A stretch of 64,000 nucleotides of DNA from Siphonodentalium dalli (lineage: Eukaryota; Mollusca; Scaphopoda; Gadilida; Siphonodentaliidae). A program made the translations under genes and the position numbers. How positions within the stretch are numbered: position 1 is the stretch's first letter; each line of letters opens with the position of its first letter. A model generated the notes under the pieces. That model searched no databases, was not told the origin of the DNA, and was given only the letters and a program-made list of their open reading frames with translations. This document shows positions 14,252-25,509 of the stretch, piece after piece. Location of the stretch: assembly GCA_032622095.1 (NCBI GenBank), contig CP136069.1, positions 105,428,278 to 105,492,277 of the forward strand, written 5' to 3'.

Positions 14252-14464
14252 TTAATTAACCAGTTTACCAAGGCGATAGAACACACAATACTTCCGCAAC
14301 CGGGCTGCACTTTTAAACGACTCAAGGCCGGTGGCAGTTAAAAGACTGAGTTTCTCATCAGAATTTTTTTCGCAAATGATGCAGTGGTCAACGTTTTCAC
14401 TCAAGCGTCTTCGTTTAGCTTTGGACGACTGGACTGAGGTCCATTCTAGCTCATCCTCATCCAT
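14252..14464 (-). CDS. Small CxxC-motif protein, terminal exon (left-arm copy, open)
   Basis: Reading from the ATG at 14,464 on the minus strand gives about 70 residues. It starts with an acidic MDEDELEW stretch, then a basic KAKRRR nuclear-localisation-like patch, a CIIC zinc-knuckle-like pair and a charged helix. A good splice acceptor (TTCATTTCAG) lies just upstream at ~14,488, and a donor AAG/GTAATT is seen ~400 bp further upstream near 14,885, so this is best read as exon 2 of a gene with a non-coding first exon. The right-arm copy at 40,641-40,856 is frameshifted in the second half. CxxC proteins of this sort occur at the start of transposon-associated and uncharacterised invertebrate genes. 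I do not recognise a named family, and the gene may be cut off by the inverted minisatellite beyond it. Confidence 0.4.
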   Translation of the reverse strand: MDEDELEWTSVQSSKAKRRRLSENVDHCIICEKNSDEKLSLLTATGLESFKSAARLRKYCVFYRLGKLVN

Positions 14465-14511
14465 ATTTATAGTCGGTTGGAATTTACCTGAAATGAATGT
14501 AAAATTCACTT

Positions 14512-14768
14512 ATAGGTGCTTGCCAGTATGGTTCCCCACCCACCAGAAAATTACAAAAATGGACAATCCCCTTACATGCACTGGCCACCACTAGTATGGT
14601 TGCCCACCCACCGGAAAATTACAAAAATGGACAGCCACTTCCCTTATAGGCGCTGGCCAGTACTTACTAGTATATGGTTAAATTACAAAATTGGACAGCA
14701 CTTCCAGTGCACTGACCAGTGCTAGTATGGTTGCCCCACCCACAGGAAAACTTACAAAATGGACATAA
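14512..14768. repeat. ~70-bp tandem repeats in the intron of the CxxC gene
   Basis: Four degenerate units share TATGGTTGCCCACCC and AATTACAAAAATGGACA. They lie at about 14,528, 14,596, 14,670 and 14,726, with spacing of 56-75 bp. The right-arm copy is at about 40,338-40,592. The third direct copy ends before this array. Confidence 0.8.
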
Positions 14769-14960
14769 TATAATAATATAGTCGTATACATGTTTTGCTG
14801 AGTGTTCATTTTTCAACTGACACACCGTGACGCATCATAATAATGTGTATATATTCACTATAAGTCATATAAATAATGGTAATTACCTTCTAGTGTTCCT
14901 ATGGAATAGAGGGTCCAACATTCTGTAGAAAAACTCAGCGTGAAAAAGCAGATTGTTTGG

Positions 14961-15045
14961 CGGCCATTTTGCTTCCGGTTGAGAGACTACCAGTTGAATG
15001 TTCATGTGATGTCATGACGTAACGTCATGACGTCATAACATCACA
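14961..15045 (-). promoter_or_regulatory. TATA-less promoter-like cluster: CRE/ATF palindrome, ETS site, YY1-like site
   Basis: 15,005-15,045 is a ~41-bp near-palindrome built from overlapping TGACGT/ACGTCA half-sites (CRE/ATF type). Just inside it on the minus strand lie ACCGGAAGC (ETS core) and AAAATGGCCGCC (YY1-like), at 14,961-14,985. The putative first exon and its AAG/GTAATT donor follow. Copies lie at 40,061-40,146 and 47,889-47,976. In the right arm the CRE core has TGACGTCC/TTACGTCA, and the third copy has a full TGACGTCA. This grouping is typical of constitutive animal promoters, but promoter activity is inference. Confidence 0.45.
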
Positions 15046-17047
15046 TTGAGCCAGCTCGTGAGTGGGTCAGTCAAGTTTCCACGCATAGCCTACACCTTTC
15101 TTCAAATAATCACACATTTTTTCGCTAAAATCAACGTTTTGCTGGAAATCAAACATATTTAAGGTATAAACCATGTCCATGGAAACCACACAATGTTCGG
15201 GTTCCAAAATAGGTTGAAACACAAAAGCCTAAATCATCCCGATTAAAATGACATATAAGTTGTCTGAAAAATACGCCATGTTATATACCGATTCCAAAAA
15301 TCACCCATTGTTCACTAAAATCGCTATATTTGCCCAAAAACCAGTGGAAAACTAATAATAAAGGTATCTATGTTCGATAGTTATGTGTGTCTGATCTTGT
15401 TGTGTTCTTAACATGACAAATTATGGGATATTGCTGTGACTAAAGTTACCTAAGATACTTCAAATTCCTAAAACCCAATACAGGTATGTTTCAAATGTAT
15501 TCAGATGTGTTTTTTCTCATGATTTTATATATATTTCACGTACAAGCCGTTTCCATGGCAACCACAAACTTTTTGTTTCTAAATCAGATTGGAACACAAA
15601 GCTCACATCCTCCCGATTACATCGACATATGATTTGCCCCTGTGGTAGATATATATGGCACGTTATACTGCGATTCCAAAAATCACCCATTTTTGCATAA
15701 AATCACATGATTTTACACAAAAACAGTAATATCTGCCTGTATATTTGGTCAGGAAGTCACGTGACCATGTCATGTGTTTATCATTACCATACTCGGTGAT
15801 AATACTTAGAATTTCACTTTCCCATATTATCAAGACTCAAAAAATATTCAGAATGGAGTAGTTCCTATTCATCCAAATGGTGTTTTATACAAGTTGCACA
15901 CCCTTTTTCGGAGACCGTTTCCATGGCAACCGCACCACTTTCAGATTCCACAGCAGGCCTCATCGAATAGCATACATGCTCAGATTTCCAACGACACCAA
16001 ATTTATCCTTAAGTACCATAGGCCCATTTATCTCCTTAAATGTGACCCTTTTTGGCTCTTGGCCGCTCACCTATTGTATATCTTCTGATTGTTCTGCATC
16101 ACCAAATTCTGTCAATTTATCAAAGAGGTAATTTTACATTCTGATGACAACTGCGCACCCTGAATGCCCTCTAATAGAGAAATGTGCGTTGATTGATCAC
16201 TTTACTTACTTAACACATATGCACTGAGCTATGAAACAGCCAATGCAAAAGCTTAGCTTGTCAGAAATTTGACCCAATGTTGGTCACAATGTTCTTTACT
16301 GCCCAATATTGATTAGGTTACCGGGTACCTGGCAACGTAATTGGGCTGAATATAGAAAATTTGTTGTGCCCATAAATATAACAGTCCAGAATTCTCTGGC
16401 TATATTTAGGCTATGCCCGTCTGCTAGTGAGGAAATTGATGCCAATGTTTTGAGATCGTGTACCAGCATGTAGTCCAAAATTGGATTAATTTAATAACAG
16501 AGGTGATATAAGAGGGTATCACCCCCCTCCCCCTGAATCCTGATACCAGTTAATTTTGGGGGGGGGGGGTGAATCCTGAATACATGTTAAGAAATAATAT
16601 GCGATAAATGACATACAAATTGACGCCGGTGTCACATTATGGGCGTTATGATACGATTAATGATACTTTATGATGGCATAGTGGTCGAATATGCCCAAGA
16701 AGCTATTCTACCCACTCATTCAGCATTATTATTTTGCGCCATCAAAACCTACGTCCAATATGTTTTGCTTGAACCTGAATACCAGTTAATTCGGTGGTAT
16801 GAATCCCGCGTACGGCTTCAAAACACCCTGAATCCCGCGTACCGAAAGGGGGGGGGGGTGATACCATCAAAGCATGACAGACAAAATATAAGTATACTAG
16901 CTATGTGCCCGCTGACTCCGCGGTAGATTTCATGTCATCAAGGTGCAGTTGGAATTCCAAGGTGGACACCCCCCGAACAGTGACCCTCCTCCACTCGGCA
17001 CCTCGGCAACTGCCTTTTGCAGATGGGCCAGTATTATATTCATTTCC
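15034..17047 (-). repeat. Module A, copy 2 (inverted)
   Basis: Inverted relative to A1 (11,991-14,008), with which it forms a nested inverted repeat around a ~1-kb core. It is part of the left palindrome arm and mirrors A3. It contains the same MITE-like block and three X-box units on the minus strand. No recognisable gene. Confidence 0.93.
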
Positions 17048-18820
17048 CAGGCCGATTTTTTGGCCCAGTCCGCCTCTGTACATGTAACAGGGTCTATTAT
17101 CAACTGGTACATAAAGTAAAAGTTGAGTGACAACAGATTAAGTGCTAAATTAGCTAGACTGTGAGCGGTTTATACTGTACATGCATCAACATTAAGAAGC
17201 CGGGCAAAATGGCACATATGTGATTGTGTTCATTTTCGTTGCGTTGGGAGGATGCATGTGTTCTTGCACACCAACATTGCGAGGACAATTTTTTAGTTAT
17301 GAGGACATTGTGTGTACATGGGATGTCTGTAGAATGAATGAGACGTAGGTATCGAAATAATCGGTAACGAATCGCAATTTGCGATAAATAAAGGCACTAT
17401 AGTACGATAACAATCATAAGATTACACTCATTCTATCACATTAAGCGATGTTATGTGGTCAACATCCCCGTCCGTTCCCGTTCAAACACTAAAATGCATT
17501 AGGACTCTCCCATTCTATGGAACCTATCTTCTTTATTTCAAAACTGCATTGGAGGAATTATTTACCAGAGAAACTTGAGAAATCCTCACACTCGTCACAC
17601 AATTTGTGACAAACACTTGTGAATACATCCAGTGATATTTTTATTAACCAACTTAATAGGAAAATTATTCAATCTAATATCGTCCAACACTCATGTTCAT
17701 TTGAAAGTATATAGCAATTCGCGATTCATTTTTCAAAACATTTTGATCCAAGATGAGACGTCTATCGAATCCAGAAGACAAGATTTATTGACAAGAAGAT
17801 AACTAACTCTCTCATACTTAACAGGGATTATTATCAACTGGTAGATAAAGTAAAAGTTGAGTGTGACAACAGATGAAGTGTTAATATATCTAGACTGTGA
17901 GCGGATTATACTGAGCATGCATCAACATTAAAAGGCCGAGCAAAATGCCACATATGTGATTGTGTTCGTTTTCGTTGCGTTGGGAGGACACATACATGTA
18001 CGTGCTTGCATAACAACATTGCGAGGACAATTTTATTTATGAGGACATTGTGTGTACATCGGATGTCTGTAGAATGAATGAGACGTAGGGATCGAAATAA
18101 CCGGTAACGAATCGTAATTTGCGATAAAGGCAGTATTACGATAAAATTACACTAATTCAATCACATTTAGCGATGTTATGTGGTCAACATTACCGTCCGT
18201 TCCCGTTCAAACACTAAAATGCATCATTCGCAATTCATTTTTCAAAAATATCCCCAGAGATTGGACTGTTTGTATGACATTTTTGTTTAATGTTTGAAGG
18301 GGTATGGACCGATTTAAGTAGTTTGTTCAGATTCACGGTGGGAATGAGAGACGAACCATAATTCGTGACCGATAAATCAACCAAATCATGGCTTTATTCT
18401 GTTGGCGATCAGCGATGAACATCAAAAACATAGAAGCCTTTCATGTTCTTTGAAGATGACCGACATACGTCGACGTTCATGAAGTTGATGGCCAAATTCG
18501 GTCAAGGTCGAATGACATCGCTTTTGAATCACTTGCCTTCGATAGGGACATGGTCATTAGGTTCTATTATTGGGTGGTCTGCGGGATACACTGAATGCTT
18601 ATTATTTTTATTACTTATTGTGGGGGATTACCTTAATTTTTTGTTAGATACTGATTCAACATTGATCGTTCTCGTTCGTGGCGACCGCTGCTTACTTAAT
18701 ACCTGAATTGGTAATAACAATATGCAATTTGTGTATCGAGATACGTACGTATCATTTGAACGCCCGTATCGATGACCGTATCGTCAGTGCTGTATTGCTG
18801 TCGCATCGATACATCGATGT
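17048..18820. repeat. Internal ~410-bp tandem duplication; no gene
   Basis: 17,091-17,501 and 17,825-18,226 are diverged direct duplicates ~730 bp apart. They share ATCAACTGGTA, GACTGTGAGCGG, GTTGCGTTGGGAGGA, GCGAGGACAATTTT, GACGTAGG and CGTTCAAACACTAAAATGC. Each unit contains the GAGGACA/TGTCCTC motif found elsewhere in the window. The right arm has the mirror copy (about 36,880-38,020), and the third copy lies at about 44,700-45,850. The 87-codon frame at 18,443-18,706 has no recognisable domain and is not supported as a gene. Confidence 0.75.
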
Positions 18821-18835
18821 ATCGTTACACCCCTA
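18821..18835 (-). mobile_element. hAT-like terminal motif (one end only)
   Basis: On the minus strand this reads TAGGGGTGTAACGAT, followed by ACATCGATGTATCGATG. A TAGGGGTGTAAC-type start is a common terminal inverted repeat of animal hAT elements. The mirrored copy is at 36,265-36,279 and the third copy at 44,036-44,050. I could not find a matching opposite end inside the module, so the element is probably truncated or very diverged. Confidence 0.35.
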
Positions 18836-19930
18836 GTAACAAAACTGCATGCGCTGTGTTAAATTCTACAGCGACATCGAGTCTTTGAAGTCGTGTTGAC
18901 ATCTTTCGGTTACCACATGTATTCGGATAGAGTTCAGAGCAGCATCGAGGCTTTGATTTGTAAACACCAATGAGTTCCGACTTTTGTAAATCAGTGTCCC
19001 GATATATTTTATAGCGATAGGTTATGACATTAAGTGCTGCGTGCTCTGGTTGACAAGATCGTCATGTGTCTTTCCAAGATCTTCTGCACTGCATTGAACT
19101 AATTTATTAATTGTTCTGAAAAAAGTGGATTGATTTTATACTCCACTGCATGTACTAGTATTGTGATTTATCTTTTCATGTAAAATGGAATGAATTACAT
19201 ACAAAAATCACAACATATTCAGGAGAGCGATTTGCCCTCCTAAATATTAGTAACTATTAGTATTAGGGAGTGATTTTCTGCCACCTGAATTTGATATAAA
19301 CACCAGGCCTGGACAATGGAATTTGGAAACAGATATCATACAATACCGTATGAACTTGAATCTGTTTGCTGAAAAGAATACACTGGAAATATCTTACATA
19401 CTTTCCCACAAATATCCGGGTTGGGTGACATTACTGACAAGCACAATCATGACACAATTACATGAGCAGATGAGGTCAAGACAGACAAAAATTTAAAAAT
19501 AGAACAATCACTCTAGTCTAGTTGCGTCATTCCCGGATTCCGGACAGCCCCTGGACGTATATTTACTCGACGATTACCTAATTTGGGCACATTTGGATTA
19601 GCTTACAAGTTACAGGTACGTGTATGTCAATAATCAGCGATCTGTTTTTTTTTTAAATCTCGGCGTCTTTCACCCACAACGCAAAACCGAGAATGACAAA
19701 ATTCGCGCTGCAGGTAAAAAATAGTAATAAACTGGTCACGGAGAACGGGGACCAAAATTGAGCGACAAACGCGCCCGTAGTGATGGTAGTCCCTCGCAAA
19801 TTATTTTTTGTAAAAACCAATAGTATAATGATTTTTTGTAAAATTTACTAAAAACCAATCCAGATTCGCATAATATTAAAAATTAAATAAAAAAAAAATC
19901 TCAAATTTAGTCTGACAATGTTTGTTTGTT
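18836..19930. other. Left-arm stretch with no gene seen
   Basis: AT-rich sequence with scattered stops in all frames, poly-A/T runs and no conserved domain. It is mirrored in the right arm (about 35,170-36,264) and again in the third copy (about 42,940-44,035). Confidence 0.6.
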
Positions 19931-19941
19931 TGATTCTGTAG

Positions 19942-20142
19942 TCACTCTTCGCTGACTAAATTAATAAATGTTTGAAAAGTATTCTCTGGTGCTTTAAGTT
20001 CAATCACATGTGCTGTACACGGTGCTGCGACAGACATTTCCAAATCACGAAAAATGAAAATCATATGGTCAATCCCGTTTTCCCCGAAACTTATACCCTG
20101 CTCGCCCCTAATAGTAGTACATGATCGGTTAGATAAACTCAT
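19942..20142 (-). CDS. Hypothetical 66-residue ORF
   Basis: It begins with MSLSNRS at 20,142 and ends with a TGA just after LVSEE. No recognised family, signal peptide or membrane segment. The frame is open in both palindrome arms (34,957-35,157 on the other side), but a 1-bp loss in a G-run breaks it in the third copy (after 42,728). A leader with a splice-donor-like AAAG/TAAGTA lies upstream. It may be a real small gene start or an accident. Confidence 0.2.
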   Translation of the reverse strand: MSLSNRSCTTIRGEQGISFGENGIDHMIFIFRDLEMSVAAPCTAHVIELKAPENTFQTFINLVSEE

Positions 20143-20499
20143 TTAGATTAGAGAGAATATATATATTTAACTTTATTTCTTTAAATAATTATACTAACTA
20201 TACTTACTTTGATAGAAAATACTTCTGATCTTTTTTTTTAAATGGCTGCTAAATGCACTAGAAATGAAGCGGAAACAACATACCTTTGATTGGACAACTC
20301 ACAAATCGTCACCGGAAGGACCGCTTTGATTGGTTAAAAATGTTAGTACTCCGAAGAGTCGAGCGTTTTCATTGGCTATCTATACACTCGTGTAATATAA
20401 TTTGTTTGTGCGAAGCGACCCGCGATTCGCCAATGGAATATTTTTGTGTATGTGTGTGTGGGTTCAGAATACAAACCGAGTTATGGGGACCGTTCCTAA

Positions 20500-20688
20500 A
20501 ATTGAAATACACAATCAGAATGTAGTTTTGATACCATTGCGAGGACATCATTGTGAGGACATTGGAATGTCCTCATAAACCAAATTGTACTCACAACGTT
20601 GGTGTGCAAACATGTGTATGTCCTCCCAACCACAGGTAAACACACCACCCTCTCACACTCACACACACACACCCTCCCTCACACACAC

Positions 20689-20748
<60 letters not shown>
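20500..20748. repeat. TGTCCTC/GAGGACA interspersed repeat plus (AC)n and (AT)n microsatellite
   Basis: 20,500-20,640 carries repeated GAGGACAT / TGTCCTC motifs and GTTGGTGTGCAAACATGTG. These are also found near 17,250, 17,985, 52,090 and 52,770. Next comes an AC-rich tract (about 20,655-20,690) and an AT tract (about 20,688-20,748). The microsatellite differs in length in the three copies (34,376-34,444 and 42,117-42,232), so the copies are not identical. Confidence 0.85.
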
Positions 20749-20916
20749 CCAAAACTAATTATGATGTATTGACACAATACCTGAAATTCGGTTAATTCAT
20801 CCTCATTGTCTAATATCTGCCAGATGATTTTGTGAACTTTGGAGTTGACATTGACAACAGAAGGGATAGAAACATATTTACATTAAAAACACATCTCATA
20901 ATTACCATTTGCTCAC

Positions 20917-21682
20917 CTTCTATCCTGGATGTAGCTATCCAGGAAGTTCAATACTTCATAAAAGGCCACTTCTTCCCCTTGGTTGTCGCTTTGCCACTCC
21001 TCTGTGTCTTCGCGTTCCTCTTTTTCCTCGAATATGTGTCACGGAGATTTTTCCATCTCTTTCTCCAATATGCACCTGGGGAGCAAATGTCACGTATATT
21101 AAAATGAAAATAGTTTATAGTTGGAGGACTTATTCATTTATTACCACCCGTATAACAAATCAATTCCACCAATAATTTTCATAATGCATATGTGCACATT
21201 GCAACGATACCCTTTACATGTTTTGATTACACCCACTGGTCATTTTTATAAATTACTTATAGTTGTTTGAAGAGTGTGGTGGCAACGGCACTGCACATTT
21301 GTATATAGTAATACCTATTTCTAATGTATAGTTGCTTGGTATATACAGTGGTCAGCCTTTTATCAAAGGCCTTCCGAGGTGGGAGTTACTGGGTGCATGC
21401 CTATAGTTTGAAGTTTCACTGAAATCGATGGTTTGAGTTCAGGCCATAATCAATGTACCTATAGTCACAATAATCACTTCCGTTCTACTAAACTGACGCA
21501 AGGCAAGTGCTAACATAAACTCACCCGTATATCCTTCCAATTTCATTTCTTTGGCTATTCTGTCCCACACGTTAAACACTTTATTTCTGTCGTGGTAATC
21601 AGACCGCTTGGAGTTGTATAAATATTCCTCCTTTAATTAATGTTTCTAAATCGCCATCTGTAACTATCTTCTGTCACGACAT
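20917..21682 (-). pseudogene. MADF-domain (Myb/SANT-like) gene, two exons, left-arm copy
   Basis: Exon 1 is 21,525-21,682 and exon 2 is 20,917-21,075, both minus strand, with GT donor and AG acceptor in place. In translation exon 1 has the MADF N-terminal signature (LINFVQ in the right arm, YLYN, a VWDRIAKEM helix) and exon 2 has the core RKRWKNLRDTYSRKKR followed by KWPF and NFLDSYI. Three lesions are visible. There is an in-frame TGA at codon 3 and a 1-bp frameshift right after KWPF in exon 2, both shared by the arms. A left-private 11-bp deletion near 21,636 breaks exon 1. MADF proteins are DNA-binding factors, and relatives are carried by PIF/Harbinger transposons. I cannot tell host gene from transposon ORF here. 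Confidence 0.7.
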
Positions 21683-22049
21683 GTTGATGCTTGTAAATGC
21701 AAACGAATGGTGTCACAAGCTCCATACAAAAAAAATACATATGGTACCCTTCTCTGTTTACACAATTAACGTCATGTTAAATTATATTATGACATTGTGC
21801 AGATGAGAGAACTGTTGTGTAAGGGCTAAGTTCGCATAACGTATTTATAGATTTTTTGGGGATTTCCCTAAAATATTTATGGAATGCTTTGATCTGACAG
21901 TGATTCGTCGCGCGATCGCTCTGCAAAGTGGGTCACGGTTCCATTGAAAATAATCGTGCCGCTCATTAAAAATGTCGCCGCTCGTAAATTGGCCACGCCG
22001 CGCCAATGTGTAAGGTCCCGTGCTTCATGACTGCACAAACTCGATCGTC
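21683..22049. other. Left-arm stretch with no gene seen
   Basis: Sequence upstream of the MADF remnant (on its strand). It contains TTCCCTAAAATATTTATGG and AAATGTCGCCGCTC strings but no domain-bearing frame. It continues into the GC-rich block and is mirrored at about 33,061-33,427. Confidence 0.5.
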
Positions 22050-22097
22050 CGGGCGCGTCGGCCGCGCCGCGTCGGTCGCGTCGGCCGCGCCGCGCCC
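22050..22097. repeat. Short GC-rich CGCGGCC minisatellite
   Basis: A locally very GC-rich block of CGCGTCGGCC / GCCGCGCCGC repeats inside AT-rich DNA. It is flanked by CCATATGTAAGCGGC, which is echoed at about 22,000 by CCAATGTGTAAGG. Such blocks are often found near DNA-transposon termini. The mirrored copy is at 33,013-33,060. Confidence 0.5.
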
Positions 22098-22517
22098 ATA
22101 TGTAAGCGGCTTAAAAATGTTCGGCTCACGAGAACAAATGCTGTAACCGGCTGAAGCCGTATCGCTGACGTCCGTTTCGTTTGGTCTGACGCCAATAAAG
22201 AGGGCGGATATATACGAACTGCTTAGTATATAAAGGTTTGGAGGCACCTTCGGCAAATTATCAGCGAACGTATGCACCTCTCTCTGACGCAGTTTGACAA
22301 AAATTCCGAAAGTTAGTAACAAGAAGTCCACTACCTCCTCTACGTCTGAGGGAGAACATTCGGTGATGGTTTCTACCTGAAAGCAACTGCAGAAACTTCA
22401 AAATGATGAATTTCGAGGTGTGATGAAGAAGAGTAGTGTCGGGCAGTTGCCTGAAAATATTGTTTTCAAGATAGTTACGTAAGATATGAGAGAGTTCATG
22501 GACTTTGGCGATGATAG

Positions 22518-22865
22518 TGCGTACTGAAGAAGGAATTTGATAAGTCTTTAGAATCTGTGAACGTCGTAATTCCGGAGCGTTACTCAGAACAGTGCTCTAC
22601 CTCCACGCACGTCATTAATCTCGGAAAGATAACCACGAGGCAAGGAAGGCAGATGAACAATCTTCTTTTCTATAAGGTACCAGAGATTAATAATGAAATT
22701 GAATATTGTCTTACAAACGGCAAATGCAAAGGTTTTTCGTACTGTTCGCAATGCGGCGAGGAATTGCATGACTGGCAACATATCGACGAAGATGGAGTAT
22801 GTTCATTTTGTGCAGGATATAATAAGGTATTTTATAATCACGAGGTAAATGCCGTCTATAGATGA
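22518..22865 (+). CDS. Cysteine-rich zinc-ribbon-like ORF, N-terminus missing
   Basis: Open from just after a TAG at 22,515 to a TGA at 22,865. The first internal ATG is at 22,653 but coding-like sequence extends upstream, so the true start is lost or in an upstream exon. The C-terminal half has paired cysteines (YCLTNGKC, YCSQCGEEL, VCSFC) spaced like one or two zinc ribbons, then an aromatic tail ending NAVYR. Not recognised by family. It lies directly upstream of the Polinton ATPase fragment on the same strand and may be a Polinton or Polinton-borne gene. The copy at 32,245-32,592 is nearly identical. Confidence 0.4.
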   Translation, partial: CVLKKEFDKSLESVNVVIPERYSEQCSTSTHVINLGKITTRQGRQMNNLLFYKVPEINNEIEYCLTNGKCKGFSYCSQCGEELHDWQHIDEDGVCSFCAGYNKVFYNHEVNAVYR

Positions 22866-23099
22866 CAGCAATTATGCCCTTCTGGCGGAGCACTCTGATT
22901 GTGTTCTAACTGCTGTTTTTACTTTTGCATATTATGGACTATTATGATTATAGTATTAATTTTTTATTTTTTTTAAAGATATATATTTATTATCAAGTTA
23001 AAATAAATCTACAACATTCTACAAGAAAACAGATATTAGGAGTGCTTTAATCATGGATCTGCATATATCGCACGTTTAATATCAGCTTCCGATACTATA

Positions 23100-23501
23100 A
23101 TGTTTTCAAATATCTCAGGTGTCACGAATTTATCATCCATCGCTGCTTCTTCAGTGAATCTTTTCGTGAATCTTTTTCGTGAAAGAATGCACCATATGTC
23201 GCTCAATATAATTTATTTAAATCAGAATTATTTTAACAAAGGACGCAATGGGCGGAGTATTAATTTGAATACGGATATAAATATCTTTATGAAGAATCCG
23301 CATGATATTTCTTAGTTGCAGTGTTTAGCTCGTCAGGCTTTTTTAGGGAAAAGTCAGTTTATATTGGACGCATATAGGGATGCCACTTCTGAGCCATACG
23401 GATACTTGGTTTTGGATTTGTCACCGATGTGCACGGAAGAGTACAGAGTGAGAACCAAGACATTTCCGGGGGAGGATACAGTTATCTACCAGAGTGTATA
23501 A
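23100..23501 (+). pseudogene. Polinton packaging ATPase (FtsK/HerA type), C-terminal fragment
   Basis: The translation shows signatures of the C-terminal part of the Polinton/Maverick genome-packaging ATPase: RMHHMSLNIIYLNQNYF, INIFMKNP, LARQAFLGKSQF, DATSEPYGYL and TKTFPGED. The Walker A and B regions are absent upstream, so it is truncated at the N-terminus. An in-frame TAG at 23,313-23,315 interrupts it, and the final TAA is at about 23,501. The same stop is in the right-arm copy (31,609-32,010), so decay preceded the duplication. In an intact element this enzyme loads DNA into capsids. This fragment cannot be functional. The Helitron array starts 22 bp downstream. Confidence 0.75.
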
Positions 23502-23522
23502 CAAAAAAACAAAAACAATATA

Positions 23523-25509
23523 TCTCATATATATTTTGAAGACCTCTGTTTCTCTGTCTGTATGTCCTTTATAGAATCGAAAACGGGTTGACCGATCGAG
23601 ACCAAACTTCCTATCCAAAGGTAAAATCCCACGGACACCGTCGACGTCGCGTTTTGGAGAAGCTCAGACCACCCGTTCTCCACACACAGTCACAAAAACG
23701 GCACTGCGGTGGTTAATCAAGTGATAATTTAATGAGCGTTTGTTTTTGACGTATCGCTATAAAGAGCGTTTGTTTACCATTCAACGTTATTAGCATCTGC
23801 AGAGAGATATACGGGAACATCTAATATATAGAAACGGGTGGAGCTATCGACTTGAAATTTGGTATGTGAATGTATCTTGCCACGGATACGAATTTTATCG
23901 AGTCGCCGAGCCCGTGCGACGCCATCTTCGCGCATGCGCAGACCAGATCTCGGAAACGGGTAGAGCTATCGACTTGAAATCTGGTTTTTGAATAGCCCGG
24001 ACAACGTCCGGCTGGGTAGAGCTATCGACTTGAAATTTGGTTTTTTAATACCCCGGACAACGTCGGGCTCATCGTCTCCTATATATTTTGAAGACCTCTG
24101 TATGTATGTATATATGTATGTATGTCATTTATACAAATCTACGATTCTCGACCGATCGGGACGAAACTTGGTACTTGTGTGTAATTTGACCAGGCGGTCG
24201 TCGCTGTCGTATTGGCGAGCCCGTGCGACGCCCGTGCAGCGCATGCGCAGACGAGATCTCGGAAACTGGTGGAGCTATCGACTTGAAATTTGGTATGTGA
24301 ATGTATCTTGCCCCGGATACGAATTTTATCGCGTCGCCGAGCCCGTGCGATGCCAGCTTCGCGTATGCGCAGACCAGATCTCGGAAACGGGTAGAGCTAT
24401 CGACTTGAAATTTGGTTTTTGAATAGCCCGGACAACGTCGGGCTGGGTACAGCTATCGACTTGAAATTTGGTTTTTGAATAGCCCGGACAACGTCGGGCT
24501 CATCGTCTCCTATATATTTTGAAGACCCTGTCTGTATGTCTGTAGGTATGTATGTCAATTATAAAAATCTACGATTCTCGACCGATCGGGACGAAACTTG
24601 GAACGTGTGTGTAGTTTGACCAGGCTGTCGTCGTTGTCGTATTGGCGAGCCCGTGCGACGCCCGTGCAGCATATGCGCAGACGAGAACTCGGAAACGGGT
24701 GGAGCTATCGACTTGAAATTTGCTATGTGAATGTATCTTGCCCCGGACACGAATTTTATCGGGTCGCCGAGCCCGTGCGACGCCAGCTTCGCGCATGCGC
24801 AGACCAGATCTCGGAAACGGGTGGAGATATCGACTTGAAATTTGGTTTTTGAATAGCCCGGACAACGTCGGGCTCATCGGCTGGTCTCATATATACTTTG
24901 AAGAGCTCTGTCTGTCTGTATGTCCTTTATAGAATCGAAAACGGCTGGCTCGATTGAGTTCAAACTTCATATCTAATGGTAAAATCCCACTGACACCGTC
25001 GGCGTCGCGTTTTGGAGAAGCTCAGACCACCGGTTCTCAACTCTCAGTCACAAAAAACGGCACTGCGGTGGTTAATCAAGTGATAATTTAATGAGCGTTA
25101 GTTTTTGACGCATCGCTATAAAGAGCGTTTGTTTACCATTCAACGTTATTAGCATCTGCAGAGAGATATACGGGAACTCGGAAACGGGTGGAGCTATCGA
25201 CTTGAAATTTGGTATGTGAATGTATCTTGCCCTGGATACGAATTTTATCAGGTCGACGAGTCCGTGCGACGCCAGCTTCGCGCATGCGCAGACGAGATCT
25301 CGGAAACGGGTGGAGCTATCGACTTGAAATTTGGTATGTGAATGTATCTTGCCCCGGATACGAATTTTAACGGGTCGCCGAGCCCGTGCGACGCCAGCTT
25401 CGCGCATGCGCAGACCAGATATCGGAAACGGGTAGAGCTATCGACTTGAAATTTAGTTTTTGAATAGCCTGGACAACGTAGCCCGGACAACGTCGGGCTC
25501 ATCGGCTAG
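23523..25509 (+). mobile_element. Tandem non-autonomous Helitron array, four units
   Basis: Units are 23,523-24,074, 24,075-24,504, 24,505-24,884 and 24,885-25,509. Each begins TCTC(A/C)TATATA(T/C)TTTGAAG, continues with TCTGTATGTC, and ends with the hairpin AGCCCGGACAACGTCGGGCT, then CATCGG. The third unit ends in CTGG and the last in CTAG, and both fit the CTRR rule for Helitron 3' ends. The array is flanked by A on the left (23,522) and T on the right (25,510), which is the A/T target expected for Helitrons. The interior holds repeated GAGCTATCGACTTGAAATTTGG and GCGCATGCGCAGAC strings in variable numbers. No Rep/helicase gene is present. Reading frames inside are incidental. Confidence 0.75.

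Noticed and set aside
18443-18706. 87-codon ORF starting MFFEDDRH, present in three copies
   Set aside because: Conserved only because the DNA is duplicated; no family signature or splice logic.
20832-21107. 91-codon hydrophobic ORF on the plus strand
   Set aside because: Antisense to MADF exon 2, which has splice sites and a clear domain.
24075-24877. Frames of 84-144 codons rich in R and A in the Helitron array
   Set aside because: They follow the internal repeats in several frames on both strands and have no domain.
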